The notes: generated by a model from the letters alone, not told the origin. DNA of 64,000 nucleotides from Phycisphaerae bacterium (GCA_029260215.1 JAJDDQ010000058.1:1-64000); one strand, 5' to 3'. Shown: positions 18,939 through 28,502, counted from the first letter of the stretch. Numbers and translations: made by a program.

Positions 18939-19418
18939 CGAGCCTCAAAGTCCGACTCGAGTGTTCCGGACCCACAACACGACCGCGAAAGGCACAGCTG
19001 CCCGCACGCCCGCCGTTGTACCGAATCAGAATAACCCCAGAAACTGGTTCCCCGAGAATCCGCCTGAATATTGCTACCAGTATGACAAGCGTACCCCGGC
19101 GACCCCCAAGAGTCAAACAAAAAAGCCCAGCAGGGACCGCATTATTGGATTTGCGGCCCAACGAATATCGGACTGAAAAAACGGGGCTTTATCAGCCTCC
19201 GAAACCACCTTGATACTTCGATTTTTCCATCAAGTCCTTGGCGGCATCCGGTGCAGCGAGGTTTTTCCACCCCAGCTTCGGGGTGCGGAATTTTCGGCTG
19301 GTTTTGTCTTGCGCGGAGCCTGTGGGGCTCCCCGTCGCCCTGGGCGGGTGGGGTTCTCGTGTCCAGCTTGCCCGGGTGGTGGAATCCGATACGATACTAT
19401 GGGTTGTTTTTCCATCTC
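18939..19418. other. Gene-free interval with GC hairpins
   Basis: This 480-bp stretch between the sugar transferase start and tRNA-Val has no convincing reading frame. It holds hairpins such as caccccagcttcggggtg (about 19277-19294) and ggagcctgtggggctcc (about 19316-19332). It may contain the promoters of both flanking genes, but no consensus elements could be fixed. Confidence 0.4.
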
Positions 19419-19492
19419 GGGCGGTTAACTCAGTTGGTTAGAGTGCCTGCCTTACAAGCAGGATGTCACAGGTTCGAGTCCTGTACCGCCCA
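19419..19492 (+). tRNA. tRNA-Val(UAC)
   Basis: A 74-nt cloverleaf. The acceptor stem is GGGCGGT with ACCGCCC plus discriminator A, the D-arm is near ctcagttggttagag, the anticodon stem is CCTGC/GCAGG with loop CTTACAA (anticodon TAC), and the T-arm is CAGGTTCGAGTCCTG. CCA is not encoded. It is followed 20 bp later by a terminator hairpin. Confidence 0.95.
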
Positions 19493-19512
19493 GTTCCCGG
19501 TTTTGAACGGAC

Positions 19513-19546
19513 GCAAAAGAACCTCTGTTCCTCAGAGGTTTTTGCA
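19513..19546 (+). terminator. Rho-independent terminator after tRNA-Val
   Basis: A long hairpin with acctctg/cagaggt at its core, extended by gcaaaa/ttttgc, and a run of T on the 3' side. It is placed directly downstream of the tRNA gene. Confidence 0.75.
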
Positions 19547-19678
19547 TTTCCGGGCTTGGATTGTTCGCTTCCGATTCCTGGTTTGCGCGTGTATTGCGCT
19601 GGCAAAACGGGCCTAATCGGGCGAGCAGGGCAGCCTGGTGGGGTGTCGATGTTCCTGGTCATCAAGCCATGACATGGT

Positions 19679-21016
19679 CTACATGGGCGATAAGGTTTTG
19701 ATATTCATGAGGTTGCAAATCAGGCTGCGGATGTCGGTATCGCGGCATGTTGGATCGCGGTGGGGCGACGGGGACGAGCAGATGACGGCGCCGTGGTGGT
19801 GGTCGGCTGCTGGCGGTACGCCGTGCGATCCTTTGACGAGGGTCGCGTCGAGAGGAATGCTTTTCGTCGCCGGGTCGAAGAAGAGTTCGACGGGGTCGTA
19901 GCCGGGCTTGCGGTGGATGTCGACGGTGTGGGCGAAACGCGGAGCTTCGCTATCCTGAAGCCACCAGTAGTAAGCGAACCAATGGTCGTCCCGGCTGATG
20001 GCGACGATGTCTCCGGAACGCGGGTGATCAATCGCGACCTTCGCCCGGTCGGAGCCGCTGTACACTTCGGCGACGCCGGGCAGTTGCCGGATGACTTCCT
20101 CGACCTGTGCGATTGCGTCTTCCCTCGCGTAAATATGGGCACACTGGTGGTCGACCATCGCAAAGGCTTGGCTGCGTGCGAAATCGATGCATTGGCCTTC
20201 GTCGGTGCTTTTTGTTTCGAGTAATCCCGCTTCGTGCAGCGCTCTGTTGGGATAAACCACGCCGGAGACAACGGTCATCGCGTATTCGCTGACGACGAGG
20301 TACACCGCATCATTCGCGATGGGTGATTGTTTTACAAAGGCGTCGAAATCAGCCAGTTCCGCGTCAAGCTCGCGCAATGCGGTGACGGCCTGCGGGCTGT
20401 TGGGGCCGAACTTTTGCGAGGCGTAATCCAGGTGCGGCAGGTAGATGTAGTGGAGGTTGGGGCTGTGCTCGGCGATGAGCCACCGGGCTGCCTTGAGAAT
20501 CCACTGCGTCGATTCGATGTTGGCCATCGGGCCCCAATAATGTTGAAGCGGGAAGTGCCCAAGCTCCGCGAGGAGTTTGTCGTAGAGGCCTTCGGGTTTG
20601 GCGTAGCACCACAGGTCCATGCGTCCGTCATCGTGGTGGATGGGTTCGGGCGTGATGATGTAATCGGCTGCGGCGTCTTTGATGTTCTGTGCGTGCCAAA
20701 CGGCTGACGTCAGTCCGGCAGCAGCGACGTCGTCCCAGATTTGCGAACCGGTGACACAATCGTTTCTGCCGACCCAGAATTCGACCTCTTTTCGATCGTG
20801 ATGGTAGAAGCCGTTGGCGATGACGCCGTGACGGGCGGGGGGTTGCCCGGTCCAGGTTGAGGCTTGGACGGTTGAAGTAACCGAGGGAAACGAAGGTGCT
20901 ATGCGTCCGACGTTGCCGCCGCCGGCCCATCGGTGCAGTGTGGGCGTGACGGACGGATCGTCGATGTCGCGCGGTCTGAGGCCTGGGATGGAGAGGTAGA
21001 TCAGGTGTTGGGTCAT
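19679..21016 (-). CDS. Alkaline-phosphatase-superfamily phosphodiesterase (nucleotide pyrophosphatase-like, EboF-like)
   Basis: A metal-dependent phosphodiesterase-like protein of 445 residues. The start MTQHLIYLSIPGLRPRDID and the nucleophile region PSFPSVTSTVQASTWTGQPP match the type I phosphodiesterase/nucleotide pyrophosphatase fold; the Ser/Thr in SVTST is the likely nucleophile. Further metal ligands are suggested by HLDYASQKFGP and GSHG near the C-terminus. In this position of the active site VVSEYAMT replaces the usual SDHGM. The ATG overlaps the stop of the upstream TIM-barrel gene (ATGA), so the two are translated together. This pairing matches the EboE-EboF genes of the ebo/edb cluster, although eboA-D are not nearby. 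Confidence 0.8.
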   Translation of the reverse strand: MTQHLIYLSIPGLRPRDIDDPSVTPTLHRWAGGGNVGRIAPSFPSVTSTVQASTWTGQPPARHGVIANGFYHHDRKEVEFWVGRNDCVTGSQIWDDVAAAGLTSAVWHAQNIKDAAADYIITPEPIHHDDGRMDLWCYAKPEGLYDKLLAELGHFPLQHYWGPMANIESTQWILKAARWLIAEHSPNLHYIYLPHLDYASQKFGPNSPQAVTALRELDAELADFDAFVKQSPIANDAVYLVVSEYAMTVVSGVVYPNRALHEAGLLETKSTDEGQCIDFARSQAFAMVDHQCAHIYAREDAIAQVEEVIRQLPGVAEVYSGSDRAKVAIDHPRSGDIVAISRDDHWFAYYWWLQDSEAPRFAHTVDIHRKPGYDPVELFFDPATKSIPLDATLVKGSHGVPPAADHHHGAVICSSPSPHRDPTCRDTDIRSLICNLMNIKTLSPM

Positions 21017-21864
21017 GGTTCGATTCCGTTGCGTTCGGGCCAAAGTGCGGAGAGGAATCCGTATGCTTCGCGTGAAGCATTTGGAGCGTCGTGGCTGTGT
21101 CGTGACAGCTCCACGTGTACCGGGCCTTTGTATTCGACGGCGGTCAGGACGCCGATGATTTCGGTGAAGTTCATGTCTCCCTGACCGAACATGAGATGCT
21201 CATGCGTGCCCCGGAGCATGTCTTCCAAATGTATGTTGAAGATTTTTTCCTGCCAGCGACGGGCGTGATCGGTAAGGTCGCCGTCGTTCAAGCAGTGAAC
21301 GTGGCCGATGTCGAGTGTTAGACCAAAGAGTGGGTGGATTACCGTGTTGTGCAGCCGTTCGAACTGGGCCATGCGTTCGATGTACATGCCGGGTTCGGGT
21401 TCGAAGCTGAGTCGAACGCTGTGCCGTTCCGCGTGGGCGAGGACGTCGCAGACGCCGGCGACGAGCCTGCGGAACAGGTCGGGTTGTTCGGTTTCATCGT
21501 CTGCGGCTCCGGACCAGAAAGACACCGAGTCGGCTTGCATGGCTGCGGCGATTTCGACTGCCCGGCAGAGGAATGCGATACGCTGATCGCGCAATTCCTG
21601 ATCGGCACTGAGAAGCGTCGGATGGTGCTTTCGTCTCGGGTCGAGCAGGAAGCGTGCGCCGGTTTCTATCGTGCAACGCATGTCGAGCGTGGCGAGTTGC
21701 TTGCTGATTGTCTCGGCTCGATGCAGCCAGTCGTCGTCGAATGGGTCGAAGTGGTTGTGATCGAGCGTGATGGCGACGCTGCGGTAGCCTAGTTCAGCCA
21801 GAATGTTCAGCGCGTCTTCCAATCGGTGGCATGCGAATCCGTTGGTGACGTAGCCGAGCAGCAC
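21013..21864 (-). CDS. Sugar-phosphate-isomerase-like TIM-barrel protein (EboE-like)
   Basis: A 283-residue AP-endonuclease-2/xylose-isomerase-like barrel. Visible ligands typical of this fold are the Glu in SFEPEPGMY, Asp/His in LTLDIGHVHCLND, His in NIHLEDM and Glu in VHVELSRHSH, which together would form a metal site. The start MLLGYVTNGFACHRLEDAL resembles EboE-type proteins. Its 3' end overlaps the start of the phosphodiesterase gene by 4 bp. The substrate is unknown. In other bacteria the ebo genes act in localising small molecules in the envelope; a link here is inference from the pair only. Confidence 0.8.
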   Translation of the reverse strand: MLLGYVTNGFACHRLEDALNILAELGYRSVAITLDHNHFDPFDDDWLHRAETISKQLATLDMRCTIETGARFLLDPRRKHHPTLLSADQELRDQRIAFLCRAVEIAAAMQADSVSFWSGAADDETEQPDLFRRLVAGVCDVLAHAERHSVRLSFEPEPGMYIERMAQFERLHNTVIHPLFGLTLDIGHVHCLNDGDLTDHARRWQEKIFNIHLEDMLRGTHEHLMFGQGDMNFTEIIGVLTAVEYKGPVHVELSRHSHDAPNASREAYGFLSALWPERNGIEP

Positions 21865-21977
21865 TGCGAGCCTCCTTCCGCGTTGGGCGGGTTCTGATGT
21901 TGCAACGATATGCGGATTGGTGTGTGTCGCAAGGGGTGTGGTTTGGCGTTTGTGCGAATCGTGCGTTGTGCCTTTCC

Positions 21978-22027
21978 GGCCGCTCTCTTCACGCTTCCGC
22001 GTTGGTCGTTTTCAGTTTCTGCGGTTT
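21978..22027 (+). repeat. Degenerate copy of dispersed repeat
   Basis: This 50-bp stretch (ggccgctctcttcacgcttc and onward) aligns closely with 28790-28840 within the longer repeat at 28704-28875. It fills the gap between the EboE-like gene and the protease gene. Confidence 0.55.
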
Positions 22028-22054
22028 GGATCGTGATCGCTTCGATTGGTGCCG

Positions 22055-23242
22055 TTAAATCGGGCCTAGCGTTTGGGAGAGCAGGAGGACGGCGTCCTGG
22101 AAGCCGATGGGGAACAACTCGGGTTCGTAGAGTGGGGCGCGTTTGAATATCTGCACGTCGAGAAACGTGTCGGCGGGGGAGACTGCGTCCATCAGGGCAG
22201 TGAAATCGTCAACGTGGTTGAGGCCCAGCAGATGACCGATCTCGTGGGCGGCGATATTTCCGATGGCCAAACCCAGTTCGTCGGCGGAAGGCGTGATGGT
22301 GAAGGTGAAGGGTGAGAATACATCGGTGAAAATGATGGCTACGTCGGACGTGTCTTCGTTGTATCGATCGATGCTCTCGGAGATGCCGAAGGCTTCGAAA
22401 GCGGGGGGGTGCGATCCGCCGAAGAGTACGGTTGAGAAAGGCGGGTCGGGTACTCGGTCGTCGTCGGTTGTGAAGATGGTCAGGTCGAAGCCGTCGAATG
22501 CGTCGGTGACGCGGGCGACGATGGCTTGCTTGATGGTTTCAGATTGCCCGTCGTAAATCGGGTGGATGTCGGCGGCTTCGAACGCGGGCACGAAGGGGAC
22601 GCCGAGGTTGGCTGCGCTGACACTGCCACCGTCGAAATCGAGCAGGACAGTCTGGCCGGCGGGCGCGGGAATGTTGTTGTTGGGACGGACTTCGACGTCG
22701 AGGCGGTAGGAGCCGTCGCGCCGGAACGGGTCGGCGAGGGTTGAAGCGGTGACGACGAGAAAGAAACGGCTGGAGTCGTAGCGCAGGACGAAATCGATTG
22801 AGGAATCGAGGCTCAGCGCGGTGTCGTCGTTGTCGATGACGAGATTTCGATCGGCGTCGAACAAACCTATCATGGCGTCGAGGTTGCTTCCGAACGGTCG
22901 GGTGTCGACATCGATGACGACGCGGTCGCCGGCGTTCAGCGGCCCGAGGTCGAACACGTCGGTATCGCTTCCGTTTTCAATCGTGCCCTGGAGTCGCGCG
23001 CGGCTGGCAGAATCGAAGTCGGCGGCCAATGAGTCGGCAAAGTCGTCGTTGGGCTCGCCGGTGACTCTGCCCGTGGCAGTCCCGCCGGAGGGACTGCGAT
23101 TGCCGTCCTCGACCGTGCGGTCGGCGGTGACCAGCCCACATCCGCTGAGCGTCGCCAGCATGAGTGCCATCGCGACGGATGATCTCAGAAAATTGTGGCG
23201 CGAATGCGGTCGCTTGAAGCGTTTCAGATTGTTCGACAAAAC
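22055..23242 (-). CDS. Secreted metzincin-like metalloprotease lipoprotein
   Basis: About 395 residues from a GTG at 23242; the longer frame would overlap the upstream gene, and the GTG sits close behind a GGGGGA. The N-terminus is basic, then MALMLATLSGCG gives a lipoprotein signal. Residues of about 70-190 resemble a bacterial pre-peptidase-type beta domain (GDRVVIDVDTRPFGSNLDA). The catalytic zinc motif is HEIGHLLGLNH, and a Met-turn-like ALMDAVSP follows, as in matrixin-type metzincins. It is a paralogue of the gene directly upstream (23305-24606). It probably acts outside the cell; its target is unknown. Confidence 0.75.
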   Translation of the reverse strand, partial: VLSNNLKRFKRPHSRHNFLRSSVAMALMLATLSGCGLVTADRTVEDGNRSPSGGTATGRVTGEPNDDFADSLAADFDSASRARLQGTIENGSDTDVFDLGPLNAGDRVVIDVDTRPFGSNLDAMIGLFDADRNLVIDNDDTALSLDSSIDFVLRYDSSRFFLVVTASTLADPFRRDGSYRLDVEVRPNNNIPAPAGQTVLLDFDGGSVSAANLGVPFVPAFEAADIHPIYDGQSETIKQAIVARVTDAFDGFDLTIFTTDDDRVPDPPFSTVLFGGSHPPAFEAFGISESIDRYNEDTSDVAIIFTDVFSPFTFTITPSADELGLAIGNIAAHEIGHLLGLNHVDDFTALMDAVSPADTFLDVQIFKRAPLYEPELFPIGFQDAVLLLSQTLGPI

Positions 23243-23304
23243 ACGTCCCCCGTTTGCACGCCCGTTATTGGACGACGCATCGTAGGGCGTGCCTTTGTGT
23301 CGTG

Positions 23305-24606
23305 TCAACGCGAACTGAGTTGCTGGGCCTTGGCGCGCGTGACGAGGCAACGGTCACAGCCGCATATGGAGAAAGTCGGTCTTGATGCGGTTGCGGGAAA
23401 CGTTGATTTGGCGCGAACGGTGACGTCGGCGCGTTGAAGCTCGATGCTTTGTAAAACCATGTCGAGCCGGCCGCCGACGGAGTCGATCAGCGCGGTTGGC
23501 GCGTTTTGGAAGCCGACGGGAAACGTGGAGGGTTCCAGCGGCGAACGCGTAAACGTCTGGTTGATCATCAGGTCGCGCAGTGAGGCTGTTATGTCCATCA
23601 GGCCGGTGATGTCCGTGGTGTGGGCGAGTCCGAGCAGATGGCCCAGCTCGTGGCTGGTGACATTGGCGAGGGCGACGGCGTATTGATCGAGGGTGGGTTC
23701 GAGCACGCCGAAGATTTCGAAGGTATCGGTGAAGACGATGGCTTGCTGCACGGTGCTTTGATTGAATTCGTCCACGTTTTCCGCGACGCCGAGCAGGCCT
23801 GGGTCGTAGGCACCGAAGTGGATGGTGGAGATGTTGCCGGTCGGGGCGTCGGGATCGAAGCTGGTGTAAATGTCTACGTTGAGTCCGACGTAGTTTTCGC
23901 GCACGAGGTCGAAAATCTTGTCGACGAGCGTGCGCGTGTTCCCCTCCAGCTCGGGCGAGATGACGCTCGCGTCGAATTTCGCGATGTCGATGCCGGCTCG
24001 ACCGCCGAACGCCACGCCGGAGGCACCGTGGAAGTTGAGCACGACGGTTTGCGACTTCGGCTGGGGCAGGGTTGAGCCGGTTTCCAGCGTGACGGCGAGC
24101 GTGTATTCGCCGGTTGAGGCGGAGGACGGGCTTGTCGCGATGACGACGTAGCACGCGGTGCAATCGCGCGGCAGGACGAAGCTGATGTACGGGTCATCCA
24201 GCTTGGCGAAGAAGTTGCGGTCGTCGTTGGTGTACAGGAGGTTGATGTCGTCGTCGAAGACGGCTGCGGCTGCGTCGAGCCAATTGCGTGCGGAGAGATC
24301 GACGGTGAGGCGGTCTCCGGCACGCAGCGGTCCGACATCGTAAACGTCGATATCGCCGGACGATTCGATGCTGCCGGTCGCGATTTGCGTCTGGTTTTCG
24401 GTGAGCGGCAGCAGTGTGGGCGTGTTGAACGTATCGTTGAACTCGTCCTCGGTCACGCGCTGGACGCCTCCGCTGACGAAGGTCGCGAGCGGCCCGGTGG
24501 TTTCGGTGAACAGTATTTCCGTTCCGCCGCATCCCGCAGCCGCCAGCGTGCAGAACCCTGCCGCGGCGATGCGCACAGGACGGCCCGTGTGCTTCAATCC
24601 CCTCAT
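23305..24606 (-). CDS. Secreted metzincin-like metalloprotease lipoprotein, paralogue
   Basis: 433 residues starting at ATG 24606, with a lipoprotein signal CTLAAAGCGG. The layout matches its downstream neighbour: an N-terminal beta domain (GDRLTVDLSARNWLDAAAAV), then the zinc motif HELGHLLGLAH, a Met-turn-like GLMDITASL, and a tail including ICGCDRCLVT that could form a disulphide pair. The two genes lie 62 bp apart and probably arose by tandem duplication followed by strong divergence. The activity is inferred from the HExxHxxGxxH motif. Confidence 0.75.
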   Translation of the reverse strand: MRGLKHTGRPVRIAAAGFCTLAAAGCGGTEILFTETTGPLATFVSGGVQRVTEDEFNDTFNTPTLLPLTENQTQIATGSIESSGDIDVYDVGPLRAGDRLTVDLSARNWLDAAAAVFDDDINLLYTNDDRNFFAKLDDPYISFVLPRDCTACYVVIATSPSSASTGEYTLAVTLETGSTLPQPKSQTVVLNFHGASGVAFGGRAGIDIAKFDASVISPELEGNTRTLVDKIFDLVRENYVGLNVDIYTSFDPDAPTGNISTIHFGAYDPGLLGVAENVDEFNQSTVQQAIVFTDTFEIFGVLEPTLDQYAVALANVTSHELGHLLGLAHTTDITGLMDITASLRDLMINQTFTRSPLEPSTFPVGFQNAPTALIDSVGGRLDMVLQSIELQRADVTVRAKSTFPATASRPTFSICGCDRCLVTRAKAQQLSSR

Positions 24607-24819
24607 GATGTCCCCTCAAATGCATCCTTGCGACGCGTGCCAGCTGCCCCGCATAAATCCCCTTTCATGCGGAGGCGCTCAGGCTGTTCAGCCGGCGCAC
24701 GACGATGACATGGTCAAGCTACGATTCGGCTTGGCGGGCAGATGATGAGGTAAATGTGAGAATGGTCGCGTCCGCAAATAGTGTGCGTTAAAGTGCCATG
24801 ACGCGGCACTCGTTGCGAG

Positions 24820-27800
24820 CTATCGGCTATCGGACGGTGTGATCGTGTCCGAATCTGCGCTCGCGGGCGGGTTATCGGTTGTATTTGCAGGGTTTTGCGC
24901 GGGTGCGTCGGTCGGCGGGGCGATACCGAGCGCCTGACGAAGTTCGCGTTCGAGCAATGCAAAGCCCGGATGGTCCGAATGAAGCCCGTGTGCGAGACGC
25001 ACATATTCGTAGACGACGGCTGGGTTGGCACCGCGTTGCAGGGCGTGTCTTAGCGAGAGAACGGAATCATCAAGTCGGCCCGCGTCGAGCATGACCTGTG
25101 CCTGCAAGCGCAGGACGAGTTCGTCGTTGGGGTTGAGCTCGGCTGCACGACGGACCCAATCGTTGAATTGCAGCGGGAGCGCACCGCGACTGCGGCGGAT
25201 CATGTTCCGACACATGTTCGCGTAAAGTCTGCCGATGTCCGCGTCGAGTTGTTTTTCGTGTGTGATGTGCGTCATGGCAGCCAGGAGATCGCGGGCTGCG
25301 TCTTCCTGACTGCCCGCGAGGTAATAAGTCATCATGCGCAGGCGGACGGTGTCGGCGGTTTGGCGACCGGGTGTCGAATCGGGGAGAAGCTCTAGGGCGC
25401 GAAGAGCGTAGGAGACAGCATCGTTCCACTGGACGGGATCGCTGAAGAATCGGTACTCCGCCATCTCCGCCCAGCAGGCTGCCTGGCCTATGGTGCCGGG
25501 TTGAACGGTGTTGGCGTAGAGGTCGGCTGCGAGCTTCGCGGCGTCGTGTGCTCGGGCGTAGTCTTCGCGAAGCAGGCGAACGAGGGCGGCGATTCTGAGT
25601 TTTTCCGGCGCGAATGGGTCTTCGGTTATGGGCTGGTCGTCGGTGGGGACGAGCGTATTCCAAAGTTGTCCGAACTGTTCGTCGAACGAATCGGCGGCGG
25701 CCAATCGACTGATGAACTCGGTGTATTCACCGGCGATGGCTTCGTAGCGCAGCGGGCGGGCGATGACGTCGAACAGATCGGCGAAGTCGATGGTGCTGCG
25801 TGCGACGTCGGCGTAGTTGAGGGCGATGAGCGAATCGTAAGGCCTGCGTTGAAGTTCGTTTGCGAGTGCTCTGCCCGCATCGGCCAGTGAGCGGTTGGCC
25901 AACGCTTCGTCACCGTCGACGCGCGCAAAGACATGTCGAAGCTGGATTAGCCTGAATTCAAGCCAGCCCGCATCGAAGTATCGCGGAGCATGCCGGACGA
26001 GTTTGTCGAGCGCAGCGCGGGCCTGGCTGAGATGCTGCTCGCTGGCTGTCCTTGCATCGTCGGCCAACCTGGACAGCGTCGGATCGGGCGGGTTGGTGGC
26101 CCGTGCCCTTGTGATGCGGTCGAGGGCTTGGTTTTGGTTCTCGCGCGCGATGAACAGATGCGTCGAACACAGGCGCTCAAAAGATTCGAGCCTACGCTGA
26201 GGACTCAACCTCGACCGGGCGGCGGACGAAGCTGCCCGGACCGCACGATCGAAATCGCGTTCGCCGATGGCTACACCGATTTCGTAGTTGGCCCGTGCGG
26301 CGCGGAAGTCTGCCACCGACGCTGTGAGCAGAATCAAGCCGACCGCGAGTGCGACGATTCCGACGATGCGCCGGCGGGCGAGCCGATTGAGAAACGGTGC
26401 CCACGGGTCGGCCTGCGGCTTGCGCGACAAAGACCAGACCAAACCTATGACAGTGAAATAGACGGCTGGAAACCCCGCGATGCGCAGCGCGACATCGGCA
26501 GATTCCTCGATCATGAGCGCAACGAGCGTGGCCGCTGTCGCGATGAGCATCCAACTGTGCAACGGGTCGGTCCGTTCCCGCAGCGCTTCGATGGCAGCCA
26601 ACAGCGTGAGCACGAGCGATCCGATCGCGAGGGTCAAGCCTATGGCACCCAGATCGGCTGCGATTTCGAACCATTCGCTGTGGGCGTGGGCGATGCGTGC
26701 GTTGAGGGCCTGCGGGTCTGCCAGGACATCGCGCGAAGCGAAGGCGTCGGCGAGCATGACGTACCCGCCCTGACCCTGGCCTGCGATAGGCGCGTCGGAA
26801 ATGAGATCGACCGCGTAGGACCATGCGTAATGTCGCAACCGAAGAGAGGCGTCGCGTCCGGTGTTCGAGGGCGCGGTGAAGCTGGGCCAAGCGAAGGCGA
26901 GGGCGATGATGCCGATGACGAGCACGGACCCGCCGAACCACGCACGTCGCCCGGCGGGCAGGGCGAAGAATCCGATGAGCAGAATTCCGGCGGCCAGCGC
27001 AATCACCCCGCCGCGCGATCCCGACAGCACAATGGCCCACAGAATGACGGCGATTGCGATGATGAGAGCGAGAATCGACAGAACGCTGCTTTTGCGTTTG
27101 CGAACGCTGGCAGTCAAGGCCGGGATGGCGCCGACCGCGACGACGACGCCCGGGATGAGACACGCTGCCAGAAAGAGCGGGTTGCCGATCGGATACGCTG
27201 CCCGCCGCACCGGATTACGCACGCCGTGATAGGCGATCGCGAGAACAGCAGTCAGCGCGCAGACGATCACAAGGATGACCGCACCGGAGACAGCCGTCTT
27301 TCGATTCAGTCCCCAGCCCAAAGCCAGAGACCAGACCACACCGACGGCCAGCAGAATGGAGCCTCCGAGCGCAGCGTCTGGAGCGACGGCCCATTGCGTG
27401 CTGAGAAAGGACCACACAACGTAGGCGATCATCATGACCTGAGCGGCTGCGAGCGTCGGAATCTGCCTGCGCATGCCATCGCCCGAGCCGCCGGCGTCCC
27501 CGAGCGGTTCGCCAGCGTCGCTGTAGATCGGTTTGAGCAACAAAGCGATGCCGCCGGCGATCGCAGCCAAGGTCGCCCCAATGCCAAAGACAAGCCCTTT
27601 AATCTCGACGCCCTGAGCAGTGGTCTGCGTGTAGTTGACGTTCAGAACGTGGACGATCGCACGCATCAGCGACTCTTCAGCCCAGTCTTTCGACCCCTCC
27701 AGCCGGGCGAAAGGCCCGCACGTCAGCAGGCAGGTTCCCGCAAGCGTCAAAGCCAGCAAGCAGACCATGACAACATGAATCGGGCGAATGCGATCGGGAT

Positions 27801-27822
27801 CGTGAATGGTTGGGACGTCCAT
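24820..27822 (-). CDS. O-antigen-ligase/polymerase-like membrane protein fused to a TPR-rich tail
   Basis: 1000 residues from ATG 27822; the longest frame would run through the upstream cobalamin gene. About a dozen membrane helices fill residues 15-570. The Wzy_C-type region carries LSGSRGG and a later AHSEWFEIAADLG, both usual in O-antigen ligases and polysaccharide polymerases. Residues of about 590-980 are soluble and helical, with TPR-like pairs such as ELNPNDELVLRLQAQVMLD and RLDDSVLSLRHALQRGANPA. The last 20 residues are rich in Pro, Ser, Asp and Thr. It is likely to polymerise or transfer surface glycans; the TPR part may recruit partners. Both statements are inference. Confidence 0.85.
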   Translation of the reverse strand: MDVPTIHDPDRIRPIHVVMVCLLALTLAGTCLLTCGPFARLEGSKDWAEESLMRAIVHVLNVNYTQTTAQGVEIKGLVFGIGATLAAIAGGIALLLKPIYSDAGEPLGDAGGSGDGMRRQIPTLAAAQVMMIAYVVWSFLSTQWAVAPDAALGGSILLAVGVVWSLALGWGLNRKTAVSGAVILVIVCALTAVLAIAYHGVRNPVRRAAYPIGNPLFLAACLIPGVVVAVGAIPALTASVRKRKSSVLSILALIIAIAVILWAIVLSGSRGGVIALAAGILLIGFFALPAGRRAWFGGSVLVIGIIALAFAWPSFTAPSNTGRDASLRLRHYAWSYAVDLISDAPIAGQGQGGYVMLADAFASRDVLADPQALNARIAHAHSEWFEIAADLGAIGLTLAIGSLVLTLLAAIEALRERTDPLHSWMLIATAATLVALMIEESADVALRIAGFPAVYFTVIGLVWSLSRKPQADPWAPFLNRLARRRIVGIVALAVGLILLTASVADFRAARANYEIGVAIGERDFDRAVRAASSAARSRLSPQRRLESFERLCSTHLFIARENQNQALDRITRARATNPPDPTLSRLADDARTASEQHLSQARAALDKLVRHAPRYFDAGWLEFRLIQLRHVFARVDGDEALANRSLADAGRALANELQRRPYDSLIALNYADVARSTIDFADLFDVIARPLRYEAIAGEYTEFISRLAAADSFDEQFGQLWNTLVPTDDQPITEDPFAPEKLRIAALVRLLREDYARAHDAAKLAADLYANTVQPGTIGQAACWAEMAEYRFFSDPVQWNDAVSYALRALELLPDSTPGRQTADTVRLRMMTYYLAGSQEDAARDLLAAMTHITHEKQLDADIGRLYANMCRNMIRRSRGALPLQFNDWVRRAAELNPNDELVLRLQAQVMLDAGRLDDSVLSLRHALQRGANPAVVYEYVRLAHGLHSDHPGFALLERELRQALGIAPPTDAPAQNPANTTDNPPASADSDTITPSDSR

Positions 27823-27841
27823 ATCTGGCGCGTGCAACGGG

Positions 27842-28408
27842 TTAACTCTCGCCGTCGGGTTTCGGGTTCTTGCCGGTGTTCCAAACGACATCGGCCACAT
27901 CGGACTGCGCGTTGGCCAACCTCGACCACGCGAACAACAGATCGGCGAGACGGTTGAGATACGTGACGGATTCGGTCGCAATATGCTCGGACCGAGCCAA
28001 CGTGACGGCCGAACGTTCCGCACGGCGACACACCGTTCGGGCGATGTGCAGGCGGCAGGCACATTCCGAACCACCGGGGAGAATGAAGTTCTTTAACGGA
28101 GCAACCGCGTCGGTGGCCTGGTCGATCCATGTCTCCATAACGGCGATGTCGCCGGGTGTGACAGCCGGCGTGTCGGCGCTCGCCGTGGGGTCAGCCAGTT
28201 GCGATCCCAGAGCGAACAGTTGATTCTGCGAAACGGTCAGCCTCGAACGCATTTCGTCTTCCACACAGGCTGCGACAGCCCAGCCGAGCACGGCGTTCAG
28301 CTCGTCGACCTGCCCGTAGGCTTCGACGCGGGCGTGATCCTTGGATACACGATCCCCGCCGATCAAGCCGGTTTGGCCGCTGTCACCCGTTTTCGTGTAG
28401 AGACGCAC
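27842..28408 (-). CDS. pduO: Cob(I)yrinic acid a,c-diamide adenosyltransferase, PduO type
   Basis: Makes adenosylcobalamin by moving the adenosyl group of ATP to cob(I)alamin. The GTG at 28408 with GGGAG seven bases upstream gives 188 residues, the family size, and the usual start RLYTKTGDSGQTGLIGG. Other family motifs are VDELNAVLG, FILPGGSECACRLHIART, CRRAERSAV and LNRLADLLFAWSR. It is 19 bp upstream of the O-antigen-ligase-like gene. No B12 riboswitch was recognised upstream, where repeat sequence lies. Confidence 0.93.
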   Translation of the reverse strand: MRLYTKTGDSGQTGLIGGDRVSKDHARVEAYGQVDELNAVLGWAVAACVEDEMRSRLTVSQNQLFALGSQLADPTASADTPAVTPGDIAVMETWIDQATDAVAPLKNFILPGGSECACRLHIARTVCRRAERSAVTLARSEHIATESVTYLNRLADLLFAWSRLANAQSDVADVVWNTGKNPKPDGES

Positions 28409-28469
28409 ATCTCGCTCCCGTCGAAAGTTTCGTTTTCTCAGTACTCTGCCAACCATCGCTCGGTGTGAT

Positions 28470-28502
28470 GGGACGAACAGAGCCGCGACCGTAAGGGAGC
28501 GG
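28470..28502 (-). repeat. Short copy of dispersed repeat (inverted)
   Basis: The block agagccgcgaccgtaaggga plus gcggt is, in reverse orientation, a shortened form of the 28704-28875 repeat core (ccgctcccttcacg ... cgcggttctg). It suggests an internally deleted copy, placed as an inverted neighbour of the longer copy. Confidence 0.5.

Noticed and set aside
25990-27957. Long plus-strand reading frame opposite the O-antigen-ligase-like gene
   Set aside because: It has low-complexity Arg/Asp-rich sequence typical of an antisense shadow.
27823-28074. N-terminal extension of the O-antigen-ligase-like gene
   Set aside because: It lies inside the adenosyltransferase gene and looks like a shadow frame.
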